Assembly (NCBI GenBank): GCA_024741835.1
Contig: JAENRP010000212.1
Location: forward strand, 1 to 64,000
Reading direction: 5' to 3'
Length of the DNA: 64,000 nucleotides
DNA from: Diplocarpon mali
Taxonomy: Eukaryota > Ascomycota > Leotiomycetes > Helotiales > Drepanopezizaceae
Shown here: positions 47,555 to 60,268 of the stretch, piece after piece
How the letters are laid out: every line of letters starts with the position of its first letter
Numbering within the stretch: position 1 is the stretch's first letter
Notes under the pieces: generated by a model
Told to the model about the DNA's origin: nothing
Seen by the model: only the letters and a program-made list of their open reading frames with translations
The model's database searches: none
Translations under genes and position numbers: made by a program

Positions 47555-49342
47555 CTATTGCTTTTGATGGAACTCCTTGACCCGGCATTCCCATCCGGAC
47601 CCAGCCTCAAGCAACGGAAGACTGCAGTAAAGTTTAATATGAATCCGACGCATTTGCATTTGATTTTTGGGGACGGGGGGACTAACCTTGCACCGAGACA
47701 CCATCCAAGCTCATTCCCCTTGATCTTCTTCGCGATCTTTATTTCTCTTTCTATAGGCATCTCGTAACCCGTGTGCAGAAGAGCCAGCATAAAGTTAAGA
47801 TCGAGACAGTGCTCAGGCCGGCCCTTGAGCTCCTCAATTGCCTTAGGCACGCTTTGAAAAACATCCCAAATCGCCTCGCCGCCGCAGACTTGCTCCGTGA
47901 GATGGTGAAGTTCTTTCAATGTGAACGATTCCGGCATACCGAGCGGATCAGTGCGGTCGTAGAAGTACGAGAAGGCATACACGTCTGCCTGGCTGAACGT
48001 CTTCTCGAGAGATGGCTGATGAATACCGTTGAAAGAACATGGGGCGAGAGCACACGATTTCTCCTTGTAGAGAATCTTTTCGGCAAGTTTGCGGCATTGG
48101 GCTGGTGCTGGAGAGGATGGACCTGTCATGTTGATGCTGACAGATTCTCCAAGCGCGTGGCCGGCTGACAGTTTGACTTCGACGGAACGGGCCATACCTG
48201 GAGCGATGCATGGATTGACAACGGCTTTGGATGTCCAAGCGGGATCGGCTGGGCTGGAACTATGGATGTCTTCAATGAGAGTCCGGTGGACAGACTCACG
48301 AGCTGACATGAGACCATATCCGAGATGCGAGTGCTGGTAGAGCTCGAAATCTCTCCCGCCGAACTTAAGCTTGTACTTGTGGTCGCCTTCTTCCAGTTTC
48401 TCGGGTATAGCGCCCTTGAAGGTTGGCTCAAAGACAATTTGGGTAGAGCCGCCACCAAGATCGAGAACTGCAGCAGTCTCACTTTGATCGGGTCCCCCAA
48501 TCTTTCCGAGCAGGTAGTTTGTTGTGATCCAGGCGTAGACGCCTTCGTCCTTGCCATCCATGATGACAACACCGTTCTGTTCCTTGGAAACGACTGGGAA
48601 TGGGTACTTTGTCTCTAGTCGGGTTCGTACGGCATCTAGAATTTTCTGGCTCATTTCTGGTCCAAGAAGACGTAGTCCGGCAGTCGCCTTAACCGCAACG
48701 GGTGTGCAGCGCTTGTATTTATCCGGTACAGACTCCAAGGCAGTGTCCATGAGAATGTCCAAGCTTTGCGCAGCGCCTTCGGGATCAGTCTTGTACGAGC
48801 TCAATCCCGATCCACCAGGCTTCTTCTCTGTCATCTTGAACACCTCGTCCTCAAGCTCTGGCGTTGAGCCGCAATTGTTAAATCGATAGACGTGGATTCG
48901 AGATCCGGTGCTTCCTGCATCGATCATGAGAGCATACTGTATTAAGGGCTTCGACTTATCGCTGGACTTCGAGCACTTCGTCGTTCCGGCTTTTGGGTCA
49001 GAGGCCGTCTGTCCGCCTGCGTTTCCTACATTTGAAACTGCGTCACTTTAGTCAACAAGTACGATTAGGGACACAGGATAGATGCGCATTACCTCCTCCA
49101 TATACATCTGTCCCTGATGGGGAAAGATAATAGAACAAGAAGACAATAAAGAGCAGGAGAGCCCCTGTCTTGAAGTATCTTGAGCGCTGACTTTGCGTCA
49201 TCCAGCCGGTTTTTATATTCTCCAGCTTGGCGACGGCGCTTTTACTTGCGCCTTGAGTACTGCTATATCGATTCGCTTTTTCGTGAAGGTCTTGGTAGCC
49301 GCGTTTAGGTACGTTTTTCGACGAGACAGACGTACGCCTCAT
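47555..49342 (-). CDS. GDA1: Golgi guanosine-diphosphatase Gda1
   Basis: Exons 49342-49093, 49025-47687 and 47621-47555 give 551 residues. It is a type II membrane protein: a basic cytosolic tail, one anchor (YFKTGALLLFIVFLFYYLS), then a lumenal GDA1/CD39 nucleotidase domain with its apyrase conserved regions (MIDAGSTGSR, KATAGLRLLG, EGVYAWITTNYLLG, VLDLGGGSTQIVFEP, FSYFYDR). Gda1 converts GDP to GMP in the Golgi lumen so that GMP can be exchanged for GDP-mannose, supporting mannosylation. The last small exon restores the family ending NELGWCLGASLPLLEAG; without that intron the frame would run 47 residues into non-family sequence. The start is the ATG before RRTSVSS. Confidence 0.95.
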
Positions 49343-50226
49343 AAGGGGAAGGCTGTCAGTCTTGTAAAGCCCGTCGCGAAGCTCATGGAAAGTCGCGAGG
49401 CGCCAGTGTGGTGAAAGTCAGGCAAGTGGTTGGGGAAAATTAACGCACAATCGCACAATTGAAAATTGTCGATCGGGAGGTTGAAAGAGAGGCTCGAAGA
49501 TGGAACGAAGGGGGATGATGTTGGGGAAGAGGAGACTTGGACTTTTTTGGTTGACCCCTGAAGAGTTAGATGTGGCGTGCGATGTGGCGTCGCAGGGCGA
49601 TCTTGATCCTCCCTGGCGACATGGGAATCACAGCCACATCCAACTCCCCTCCAATTTCTCAAACCAACGTTTTAAGTGTAATGCCTAATTTGAATTGAAA
49701 GAGGGATATCATGCGTGATCAAGAAGCTTCCAATTGCCATTTTGAGGGTTATCATCAAAAGCAAGATTTTCATGCAATAATGCCTACATTCACACTAAAC
49801 AGTCTGAGTCAGACCGTAAAATACTAAGACATGTAAGCAAAAGCGACGCGGGTATATGGTATATGTACATTAGGTATGCTTGGATATGTGCTGGAGTCTT
49901 GTGGTCTCATGCCTGTTCAATCGAACTCCGCGACATGTGACTGGGCGGATTGAGGCGCGCAACCCAGTTGCCTGCCTTGACAGCTTGTCCCCTCGGTCAT
50001 GGAACAACATAGAATATGATCGGACGCCTGGTTCCATATACGCTTTCCTTACTTATAACCTCTCTTTCTACCTAATCTCCAATCGAAGCCGCTCTTTTCA
50101 GAGAGCTATATACCAGTGATCAAGTTCGAACCGACACAGAATCCTCGAATCCACACAGACCTCCTACAGTCAAGGCGGAACTCCGGTCAAGAACGAACCT
50201 CACGACCTCAGAACTCTCGCGGCATC
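49343..50226. promoter_or_regulatory. Divergent intergenic region between GDA1 and the PPPDE gene
   Basis: About 880 bp, AT-rich in the middle, presumably containing both promoters. No gene recognised. Confidence 0.35.
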
Positions 50227-51995
50227 ATGCAAGTCTCACTATATGTCTATGATCTTTCAAATGGACTGGCGAGACAGATATCCTCTGCTCTTCTTGGCAC
50301 GCAAATCGATGCGGTTTACCACACTGCCATTGTGATGGAGGGTGTGGAGTACGTGTACGATGGAGGCATCAGGACTGCGGAGCCAGGGCGAACGCATTTG
50401 GGTAAGCCAATGCAGATATTAGATCTTGGGACGACCAATCTGCCCATGGATGTGATAATGGAGTATTTGGATTCCTTACGGGAAATTTTCACTGAGGAGG
50501 TAAGAGTTCCAGATTTATGCCTGGCCCAGAACTAACTCGGCAGGCTTATGACCTTTGGTCGCACAATTGCAATAACTTCACCAACGACTTCGCGACATTT
50601 CTTCTTGGCCAAGGGATTCCCGAGCACATTACCAATCTCCCTCAAGCCGTTCTCGATACGCCTATGGGCCGGGTTTTGCAACCGCAGATAAACGAGATGG
50701 TACGGCGTAAACAAGGGCAAAACGGCGGGCTTTTGGGTATCAAGAACACAGCGAAAGCGCCACAGACTGGGCAACAGCGAGCTTTGACCGTAAGAGAAGC
50801 GAGTTCAGTGACCGCTCTGGATAAGTTGCTTGAGGAGGCTCGCACATCCTGCGCTATCATCTTCTTTACATCCAAAAGCTGCGCTCCTTGCACGAAATTG
50901 TATCCTCTCTACGATGAACTCGCAGTACAAGCAGCCCACAAAGCTGTATTAATCAAAGTCGATGTGTCTCGGGCCTTCGATGTTGGGACCAAGTATAATA
51001 TCAGGTCAACGCCCACATTCGTCACACTTCTACATGGCAAGGAGGAGAACAGGTGGTCTGGAGCTGACCCTGCTACACTCCGCGGGAATGTCAATATGCT
51101 TATACAAATGGCATGGCCTGCACATCCGCATGAATCCCTTCCTCTGCCAGCATTACGCTATGCTAGTTTACAACCAGTCTTGTACAGCCAATTACCTCCA
51201 CTTGGAAAGCTCAAGACAAAGATGGGTCCATCGGCAGACGACGCGGGAATTGCCGGTGTGTTGCATTTCGTGGCGGCCCGGGCGGAGGATGGAGCAGCAG
51301 AAGTCACGCTTCCAGACCTAGACTCCTTCAGCCGATCATTACGTTCCGCATATTCGAAGCTACCTTCTGAAATCATGTTCACAATTGTTGACCTTGTCAG
51401 AATTGCGCTCGTCGATTCTCGCTTTAGCGGCTACTACGCCGAAGAAAAAGATCATGTCACCATTGCCCCTCTCATTACCTATGTCAACTCCCTCGAAGCC
51501 TGCCCATATTCTCTTCGTCTCGTAGCGCTTCAGATGGCCTGCAACCTCTTCACCAGTCCACTCTATCCCACGCATATTTTGAATTGTGCTGCCTTGACTG
51601 GCCCTATCGTTCAATTGATCACTACGAGTCTGCTTGACGATAAACATCACCACGTGCGCGTCGCAGCTGCAAGTCTCTCTTACAACATAGCCACTGCAAA
51701 TAGTCGGCTTCGCAGCGAAGAGCACCTTGAGTCCCTACCAGAAGGAGACCAAATCGAGCTCGGGGCATCCCTTTTAGAGGCTATCAGCGTCGAAGAAGAT
51801 TCAGCTGAAGCTTTGAAGGGCTTCTTACTCGCGTTTGGATACCTGATATATTGCGCACCTAAAAACGGGGAGCTAGCAGACCTGTTAAAGACGATGGACG
51901 CAAAGGGCACGGTACTGTCGAAGAAGGAGAAGTTTCCGAATGAGGCGTTGGTTAATGATATTGGAAACGTACTGCTAGGTAAGGGCTTGGAATAG
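50227..51995 (+). CDS. PPPDE (DeSI-type) peptidase fused to thioredoxin and PUL domains
   Basis: Exons 50227-50499 and 50544-51995 give 574 residues. Residues 1-145 form a PPPDE thiol isopeptidase domain: the catalytic His in DAVYHTAIVMEG and the catalytic Cys in WSHNCNNFTNDF. Residues 185-290 form a thioredoxin domain (SCAIIFFTSKSCAPCTKLYP, with the redox pair CAPC, and the cis-Pro loop RSTPTFV). Residues 320-574 are helical and match a PUL domain, which in Doa1/PLAA binds Cdc48. DeSI proteins remove SUMO or ubiquitin. The three-domain order suggests a redox-linked deconjugase delivered to Cdc48, which is an inference. The 44-nt intron (50500-50543) is the shortest in the window. The first ATG giving the conserved start MQVSLYVYDLS was chosen. 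Confidence 0.92.
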
Positions 51996-53045
51996 ACTCA
52001 GGCTTTGACCTTGGCGTTTGGATTCTAGAAGAAGAATGCTTGATGACCAAACTCGACCTCTTCAGCTTTGAATACATAGCCCTAGTTGCTTTGAAAACGA
52101 CTTTGCTGCTTGAACAGCTTCGAATTCTTCACTTGTTGGACTGCATTCACTAAATTATAAGAGAGAATGTGTCATACTCAAGCGACTGATTTGTAGAGCT
52201 AACCATGATACATCTTTTCCTTCTCAAGAGTCTCCGGAATTTAGCCCCTGGGCTGGCCCGTGCACTTTTATTTACTCGCTTACAAAGAAAAGGGAACTTT
52301 TCGACTTGGGGAATTTATTTACTAACGTTTGTCCTAGGAGGCTTCCACAGCCACACATCAGCTTACAGTGTATACTAGGAACTTTCTGACCTCCGGAATG
52401 CTTGAAACAATACCTGGAAGCTGTCAATGTATAGACTAATGATCAAGGACTTGGATGTTTAATATTCTTGGAACTTGATGTTACTGCAGTTATGTGAGAT
52501 TGAGTGGATGCGAGGATCATTGATTACTTTTGTTTAGAAAATTACCTACACAGACAGCATATCATTAGAGGCAGGGCGTCGGACCGGGTCGAATCTGGTC
52601 GAGCGGAAACTTTTCCTAAGCGACGAATCACCACAAGGATTTAGAATGGCAAAGGTGAAGTTTCGCAATGGCCTTCAGATTCTTCGGTCACATCATATCA
52701 CTAAGAAATTCTACCCATGTTCCATATACTGCTATGTCAAAGGGCCTTTATTATAACACCGCGTGTTAGTAGATGTCAAGAATATCAGGAATCATCTATT
52801 TGATCTATTCCAAATACGTACTTTCTCTCTACGTACCCATTGCGAGAGAATTTTTCTCCTAGCTGGATTTAGCTGGCAAAGAAGCCTTTTCTACGATTCT
52901 CTGGCTTGAATCAATCTCTGAATACTATCACCTTTAACACGTAAAAGTCTGCAATGTTATAAGATCCCTCCTTTAAAATGTAAGCTACAGCAAGAGACCC
53001 ACATATACAGACTCGAAATTCTCTAGATCTGGTCTTTATCCCCTC
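51996..53045. other. AT-rich intergenic, no gene recognised
   Basis: Start of a 5-kb AT-rich zone. Only short frames. Confidence 0.5.
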
Positions 53046-53555
53046 TATGCCCTTTCCCTCAAGGCAAATTTCGCGCAAGTGGCTGCTTTCATTCGCGACA
53101 CACAACCAACACCTGCCTAGCACACCGTCGTACCTAGAGCGCAATAGCCGTACACAGATCGTCTATGTATACTCGATACTCAGTAATCTTGCGGTGCCGA
53201 TGCCTCGAAGCGTGCGCTGGAGGTTGCCATCCAAAGCAGGCATTTCGTCGCCCGTTTCGCCACAACCCCCGGAGGCAAGAAGTTGTACTTCAACGAGTCG
53301 ATCGATGTGGTCCAAATGGACTGCTACTTTTCGGAAGCTGCTAATCACGCTCCGCACCTCAACGCTCCCGAAATTTTCCCCCAAAACTCTACCGTCCTCG
53401 AGGATGGTGGTCGCACTGCCCCAGGTACATTTGTCATGATCCTCAAGGATATCCACAAGAGTCGCAACGGCTATGTCCCATTCTTCCGGCAACCAAAAGG
53501 TGTCCAGGTTTCTGTGATGGATGCTTTCGATGCATGTTGGTATCATATTAGGTGA
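53046..53555 (+). pseudogene. Decayed coding fragment, family not recognised
   Basis: One frame runs from about 53046 to 53555 with coding-like sequence (ANFAQVAAFIRDTQPTPA, RALEVAIQSRHFVARF, SIDVVQMDCYFSEAANHAP, VLEDGGRTAPGTFVMILKDI). It is interrupted by TAG at 53118, TAG at 53145 and TAA at 53184, and ends at 53553. All three internal stops are one C-to-T step from CAG or CAA. A partial alternative is an intron spanning the stops. I do not recognise the protein. Confidence 0.4.
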
Positions 53556-56500
53556 TAGTGTGCATAGGTAAAGCCTTTCGAATACGTTGGATTATATTCG
53601 TGTGTAAAAGCTTTTGCTCTCGAAACTACTCCTCGAGAGCGTAGAGTAAATACAGTAGTGCCAAGCCTTCACTATCATGTGACTGGTCACATGACCTGTA
53701 TCTCGACAATGCCTTTGCTGGCAATATCGCCCACCCGCATCAACGTCAAGCTTTGTTCGAAATTTATCATGTTTTGAACCACTGCCTGAAGAATACTTCA
53801 AACATCCCATTCGAAGCTGTCTTCGCTCCGACCTACATCCCTGTTGACGAATTCCAGGTTTGACTTCGCTCGTGTACTTTGGCAGGAGAGTAGGATAGAC
53901 TCTCATCTGTAAGTGGCCCGCTTGATTTGGTGTGATTCAACTGACGTTTCTTAGATGGATACCTCTTGGTTCTTGAGCCATTTCATGGTAGTAATGACTT
54001 CACTGGTGGTGGGTTGGGGACTTTGTATTTTTTGAAGTTTGTGGCGTTTGTTTGGGGTGATTCCCGGTTCTGTCTTACAACTTGCTCCTCGCTCCTAGTT
54101 GCTCTCCCTTACCTATGATCAGCTCAAGCCAATTAAGATTGCAAATACACTGACCTGAAATCTCAACGCGATTTTTGGAATTCGTGACCTTTTCTAACTG
54201 AATACGGGTGCCCTTATGGCTTTGATGTCTGCCCTTCTTGGCTCAAACACCATGTCGGCGTATCCTCGTTCCCGCCAGAGCCGTTCCCGAAGTATGTGAC
54301 TGCGAATTGCCACTATATCCGCGGGACTTTGACTCGAGATTCCTTGCCCCGGCGTAGAGTAAAAGCTCTCAGCCTTTTCCATAAAATTCCGCTGGCACCC
54401 GGAAGAATTCTGAATGGCGATCTTGTAATATTGCCAAGGTCACACTGGCTTGTGAATATTTCGACACGGAATCGGCAAGTATTTGAAGCCTATTTTAGGT
54501 TTTCCAAGAGCCTATGTAAAACTGCTTCTCAAATAATAAATGAGGCGGAATGGCTACGGTTTCGATCTCGCATGTAGGCCTTCGAAGCTATGCTCCAAAT
54601 GCCAGAACAATTGGGAGCTTTAAGTAAAATCAGCGGGCAGATCGTCTGTCAAGAAAGGGGAGCTGAGAACCAACCAAACCATGGGATTGGTATGAGGACC
54701 AAGGCACACGGCAGAGGTAGAGTTCAGCAACTATTTTCTGTGGCCTTTCTCAATCAGACAAGATAATGAAAGCCCCAAGTATCAGTTCTCATCAGATACC
54801 TGGAAACTCCTGAGCTGCATCAGGGTGGCCTTCAACCCACTCCTTCAACGGCACAAAGGAGCTTGAAAGCACCAACTGGCCGCCCTTCCAGGTGTGTATA
54901 GGCAATGCAAGGCGAGCTGGTCTTGTAATAGCGTCTGAATGTCTCAGTTTTCGCAGTGGGTAGCTGTCGAGAGAAGGCCAGCATCCTCCTCCCCCGCCAA
55001 GTATCCAAGCTGATACTCTTTTGTATGCATGTTAGGTAGCATCGTCCGTGTGTTTATATATGTGTCTTACTCGCTTTCTCTTCTGTTCTTCTACTCTGTT
55101 CTTTGATTCTTCAGTGGTTTGGCCTCCATATCTGGTATTCTGGCTTGCCTCTGCGTCGTTGGGTTGTTTATTGTCTTTTTATTGAGCTTTGAGCAGCTAG
55201 AGGAGCACCGCCGCCGACTGTGACAGAAGTGTCGCCAACACCAGTGTGAGGTGTTCAAAGGCACTTAAGTTAGGTTGAGAGAGGACAGAATATGAAGTGG
55301 TTTTTGTCAACCCTGTGATGCATTTTACAGTCGTACAGCTAGACAATGGATGTGTGGTGCCCTATGAGGTGTTGTCAGTAGCTCCTGGTACATGTGTGGA
55401 CAAGAGACTCACTTAATCGTTTCTGATGTCATTCGATAGATTTATTAAAGTGATTTGTGGAAAGCTTTGTATTTATATTGAGATTGTTCTTATCAGTTAG
55501 GAAGGTGGAGCGCTATAGGTAGGAAAAGCCCTAGTCGTACTTTCGAAATACGTGGATTGGCATACTTACCAAACAACTTCATTTAGACAATTCAGTTATG
55601 TTCCGCACACATAACAATACTAACGAAGACTTTACAAGAATTTCAACTTCGAAACATTTTTTTGTTAGAGGGTACCCAAGGAGAATATACACACCACCTC
55701 AAGAGAGTGCAAATTCTCTAGATCGCCCCGTGTTCCTGCGACTCAATCTTGTGACTCTAGGATGTAAGGTAACGTATAATCAACTTGATTGTCCGAAATA
55801 TTCCAGTTATTTCGAATATATATATATATATATTGAATCAAAGGACTTTTTTGTATCTTGTCGGAGCATGAGCCAGCAAAGTTTACAGCAATCCTCGCTG
55901 ATATGACACATTTGCTATGACATACCAGAACAAATTTGGGTCTGATGATATGAAAATGTCATTAGAGCTTCCATAGAGCTCACTATGGCAAACAGAGGTA
56001 ATCCAAGGCCTGTGGACTGAGATTTGAGATGGGTAATACCCCAAAAGATCTATCCTATCATGGAGAGCTGGTTCATGTCATTGTTTCTTGAGCGCAACTG
56101 GCCAGGCTACCTCCTATAAATCTTCACAAAATCAATAGCAATAATATAAATGCAAGGGAAATTTGATGTTCAAGAACAAAGTCATCGACAACATTATCAA
56201 GTCAAAGATTAAGAAACTGCCATTTGCAAGCAGACCTCAAGACAGTGGCAAATAGAAGATCATGTATTGCATTTCCCTCTTAGACTCTGCTAGAGAGCAA
56301 TGCCGACTATATGAAGCAGAGTAGCACAGAAAAATGAATGATAAGGAGAGCAGAATAGGAAATTCCGGTGTCTTAACGAGAACTTGGTAGCAGGATCCGT
56401 ACAGCTTTTAAGGTAGAAGCTCCCTCATCGCTTACTCAGGAGCTGGCTACTTGCAGATGAAGACATGCCCGAAAACGTCAAATTCATCGAAATTGTTTGC

Positions 56501-57442
56501 AAAAAGGCCTGATTGATGGAGCACAATCATGAGTTGGCAAGCGATGTTGCTTGGAATTTGCTCTCTAATGCGGGATCGGCAAGCGCAGCGACACTTAGAG
56601 GCTGACTGGCTGTTGCAAGAGAGTAGCTGGCACCATTTACCGGACTATCACACCCGGTTCAGGGATCGATGCGTTGATTACTGATTTCTGTAATGGTTAT
56701 TGAGGATGGTCCGATATGGCGTTTGTCCAAAGAGCCTCGATGCTCGATGAATTCTTGTTTCGTTTTGCGAATAGCCCAACTATGGATAAGCTGTAATTTG
56801 TCAAAACTGTTTAATTTTTTTTTACCACGGGACCCCGAAAAGGCCATATAGAGCTTCGGATGGTAAAGACTTTGAGACTCAGCGCTGAGCATTGAGGAAA
56901 GTCAAGGACAACACGGACAAGCTGCTTCGATAACCACAAGCAAGTCTTTCATTATAGCGAATCTAATATCCATCGTCTCATCAAAAATACCCGTCCTAGC
57001 TTCGATACAGGGGTAATCTATTGAGACAAAATGTGCAGCTTCCCGCATTGCTGGAGACAGACAAACCGACCACGTGCGGGATGTCGGGCTAGACACAGCA
57101 GAGGACTCAACTCACCATGCCTTCCTTCCAGACAGACGGGCAATACCGCGGCAACTTTCCCTCATATTGCTCATAGAGTTCGTAGCAAAAATCGACATGC
57201 GTGCAAATCTCGGATGATTATTACGATACGATACTGAATTGTCGTCCAAGCAAAGTTCGGCACACCCCTGCCGAAATCGCCCGGCCAACGAAAATTGGAT
57301 GCGACGCATCAACGTAAACACACATCCGAGCTTCATGTACGTCAACTTACAACGAAGGTTTCGTGAAACAATACAGATCATCAACGACACGTTGCTTGGC
57401 ATGGCTCTGGATCCACGTTTGATGCCGGGTGTGGCGGCGGAA
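53556..57442. other. AT-rich intergenic, no gene recognised
   Basis: About 3.9 kb of AT-rich sequence, including a TATATA run near 55818-55834. Frames are short. It may contain eroded mobile-element DNA, but I see no terminal repeats, transposase or reverse transcriptase motifs. Confidence 0.45.
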
Positions 57443-59266
57443 ATGCGATCAGTGAGATCATCTGCCTCGACACCATCTTTGCGATCGCGGGGGAGTGATA
57501 TGGCGTTGGGGAGGGATGCGCCGGGAGGGAATGTTAGAGTGGTGGTTAGAGTCAGAGCATTTCTCCCGAGGGGTAGGAGACGCGTCAAACTGGGGGAGGA
57601 TACTAGCTAATACTTTGCAGAGCTGGAGAGAGGTGCGGAATGTCTGATTGAGATGAATCCGAGAACCCAAGTAACAAGTCTCCTTGTCCCAAACGATACC
57701 GACCCAGCGAATACGCGATCGAAGACGCGAAAGGTCATCGAGGAGAAGTCTTTCACATTCGATAATTCCTTCTGGAGTCACGACGCGAAGGACGAGCACT
57801 ATGCTCACCAGGAAGATGTTTACAACAGCCTGGGAGAGGAGTTTTTGGATCACAACTTCGAAGGCTACCATACTTGCATATTTGCTTACGGCCAAACTGG
57901 TTCTGGAAAGAGTTATACCATGATGGGTACTCCCGACCAGCCCGGGCTAATCCCACGAACCTGCGAGGATTTGTTCCAGCGAATCGAAGCAGCACAGAAT
58001 GAAACCCCAAACATATCCTACAACGTCCGAGTCTCCTACTTCGAAGTTTACAACGAACATGTCCGCGACCTGCTAGTGCCTGTCCATCCAAACCAGCCCC
58101 CATACTACCTCAAAATCCGAGAGTCGCCGACGGAAGGACCCTACATCAAAGACCTGACAGATGCACCTGTTCGGAACATCTCAGAGATAATGAAGCACAT
58201 GAAGACAGGAGACGCGAGTCGGACGACGGCCAGCACAAAGATGAATGACACCAGTAGTAGAAGTCATTCGGTCTTCACCATCATGCTGAAGCAGATCCAC
58301 CACGATATGGATACGGACGAGACCACAGAGCGAACGGCTCGGATCCGGCTGGTAGACTTGGCTGGTAGTGAGCGGGCGAAGGCAACAGAAGCAACTGGCG
58401 CACGACTGCGGGAAGGAAGCAATATCAACAAATCACTAACTACTCTTGGTCGTGTGATCGCTGCATTAGCAGACCCAAAGCAACATCGACCCGGCAAGAG
58501 GAGCAAAGATATTGTGCCATACCGAGACTCAATTCTGACCTGGCTTCTGAAGGATTCCCTGGGAGGAAACAGTAAGACGGCAATGATCGCATGTATTGCT
58601 CCGTCCGACTACGACGAGACCCTTTCGACTCTTCGCTACGCCGATCAGGCCAAGAGAATCCGCACCAGAGCTATCGTTAACCAAGATCACGTATCCGCAG
58701 CAGAGCGTGACGCCCAGATCGCAGCCATGGCAGAAGAGATCCGTATACTCCAGATGAGTGTTTCTGACACGCGACGCCGCGAGAAGGAAGACAAGGCTCA
58801 GGAAGAGAAGCTCGAAGATTACCAGAACAGAGTGATAGCTATGCAGCGCATGATGGAAGAGAAGGGCATGGTAGCTGAAGGCAAAATCCGCAGCTTGACG
58901 ACCGAGAACGAAGCTTTGAGACTACATCTCAAGCTTGCCGTCGACAGCCTGAAGAATCCAATCGAGGTCCGCAGCTCGACGAATGGCCTGCGCGTGCGCA
59001 GCGCCCACATGGGCGGATCTGATGTTGTTGAGAACGGCGACGCGGATAAAGAAAACGATGATGCAACGGAGGTTCCGGAGACCGAGTATAGTGATGAGGA
59101 CGAAGGTATCGATGTGACGGCTCACGAGGACAGGGCCATCGAAACTCAGGATTACCTCAAGGAGCTGTTGGATGATATTGGGATATTCAAGCGGAAGATT
59201 GGCGATGACAAGAGTCGGTTCATTCAACCGTTCGTCAATCCTCTTACGGAGAGGGTGAACGTCTGA
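57443..59266 (+). CDS. Short kinesin-3 (Unc104/KIF1-related) motor
   Basis: Exons 57443-57572 and 57621-59266 give 591 residues. The motor domain is complete: NVRVVVRVRAFLP, P-loop GQTGSGKSYTMMG, switch I NDTSSRSHS, switch II DLAGSERAK and NKSLTTLGRVIAAL, followed by VPYRDSILTWLLKDSLGGNS. The Lys/Arg-rich N-terminal loop insert and TRAIVNQDHVSAAERDAQ neck are kinesin-3-like. A short coiled coil (residues 410-480) and an acidic tail follow, and the protein ends without the FHA or PH domains of full-length Unc104. This matches the filamentous-fungal short kinesin-3 class. The start is uncertain: in-frame ATGs lie at 57401, 57443 and 57500, and the middle one gives a Ser/Arg-rich leader of the usual kind. 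The 48-nt intron has donor GTAGGA. Confidence 0.88.
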
Positions 59267-60268
59267 CACTTAGGGCTTGTATGATCTACAGCGAGCTATG
59301 GTTCATGAGCTCTCCCAGGAGAGCAAGGGGTCAGTTGGTACAGCATCGTTTTTGGTCGGCGAAGGTGTTTGGAGTAACTGTAGACATTCTTCACAAATTA
59401 CGAAGCGAGATAAGGAGCAAAGATTCTCTTGTCCATAACCGATCGTCCAAGCGTGACTAGTGAGCTCGTACTATGAGGAAACCGCAGTATATGAAGCACC
59501 TAGACTTCCACAACTTGAATACCAAAATCAAATAACCCTCTTGTGTTCTCTGGAAAGCTTCAGCCTCGTTGAATGCGGATGAAAGTCAATTGGGCTCAGC
59601 CAATCAAATAGCGCACTAATACTAGCGTCAAGATAGATCCATATAAAAATCTGTCCTCGCGCTCCAGCCCTCAATATCTTGTTACAACTCACCCCAATTA
59701 TCTTCCATCTCGCGAGATACAAGCACGTTCTGTGAAGTCCTTCACAATGGATTATTCTCTCATAACAGATCACGTCCCATCCTGCTCGTGCATCCCGTTC
59801 CCGTCGATTTGACCGCGGTCACGACTTTTACTATGAAGCCCACGGGGACGAGGATGAGGATGAGGACTGGACGAAGGTAAGAGGAAGGTAAAAAAGAATG
59901 GAGAAAAAAACAAGGAGGTAAAGAAATAGGAGGAACCCACCATCAGCTTCAAAAATAAATGCTAGAGCCCGCCGCTGTCTCCATCCAGAGCGCGCGAGTG
60001 TGGACAATGAAGCAAGAGAAACGCCGCGGCCACGATCTTGATTCTTCGAGGCCCTCCCTTGGTATCCTATCTGCTGGCTCCTGTTCCGGGGTTGGTGGTT
60101 GGTGCTGGGGGGTACAGCCTTTAGATATCTGTTAGAGCTACCTTGGTCTAGGTGCTGGGTTGGACGGACGTGCAGATTTTTTTTTTTAATTCATTGAGAG
60201 CTTTGGCGATTTGAGGTTTCTTTTGCTATGCTATTCCTGCGATACTCGTTTGCCCTGGTGCAACCCTT
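59267..60268. other. Convergent 3' intergenic region
   Basis: 1 kb between the kinesin and OBAP-like stop codons. A poly-T run lies near 60177-60186. No gene recognised. Confidence 0.5.

Noticed and set aside
52550..52610. GGGTCGAATC-like sequence suggesting a tRNA T-arm
   Set aside because: No matching acceptor, D-arm or anticodon stem could be built around it.
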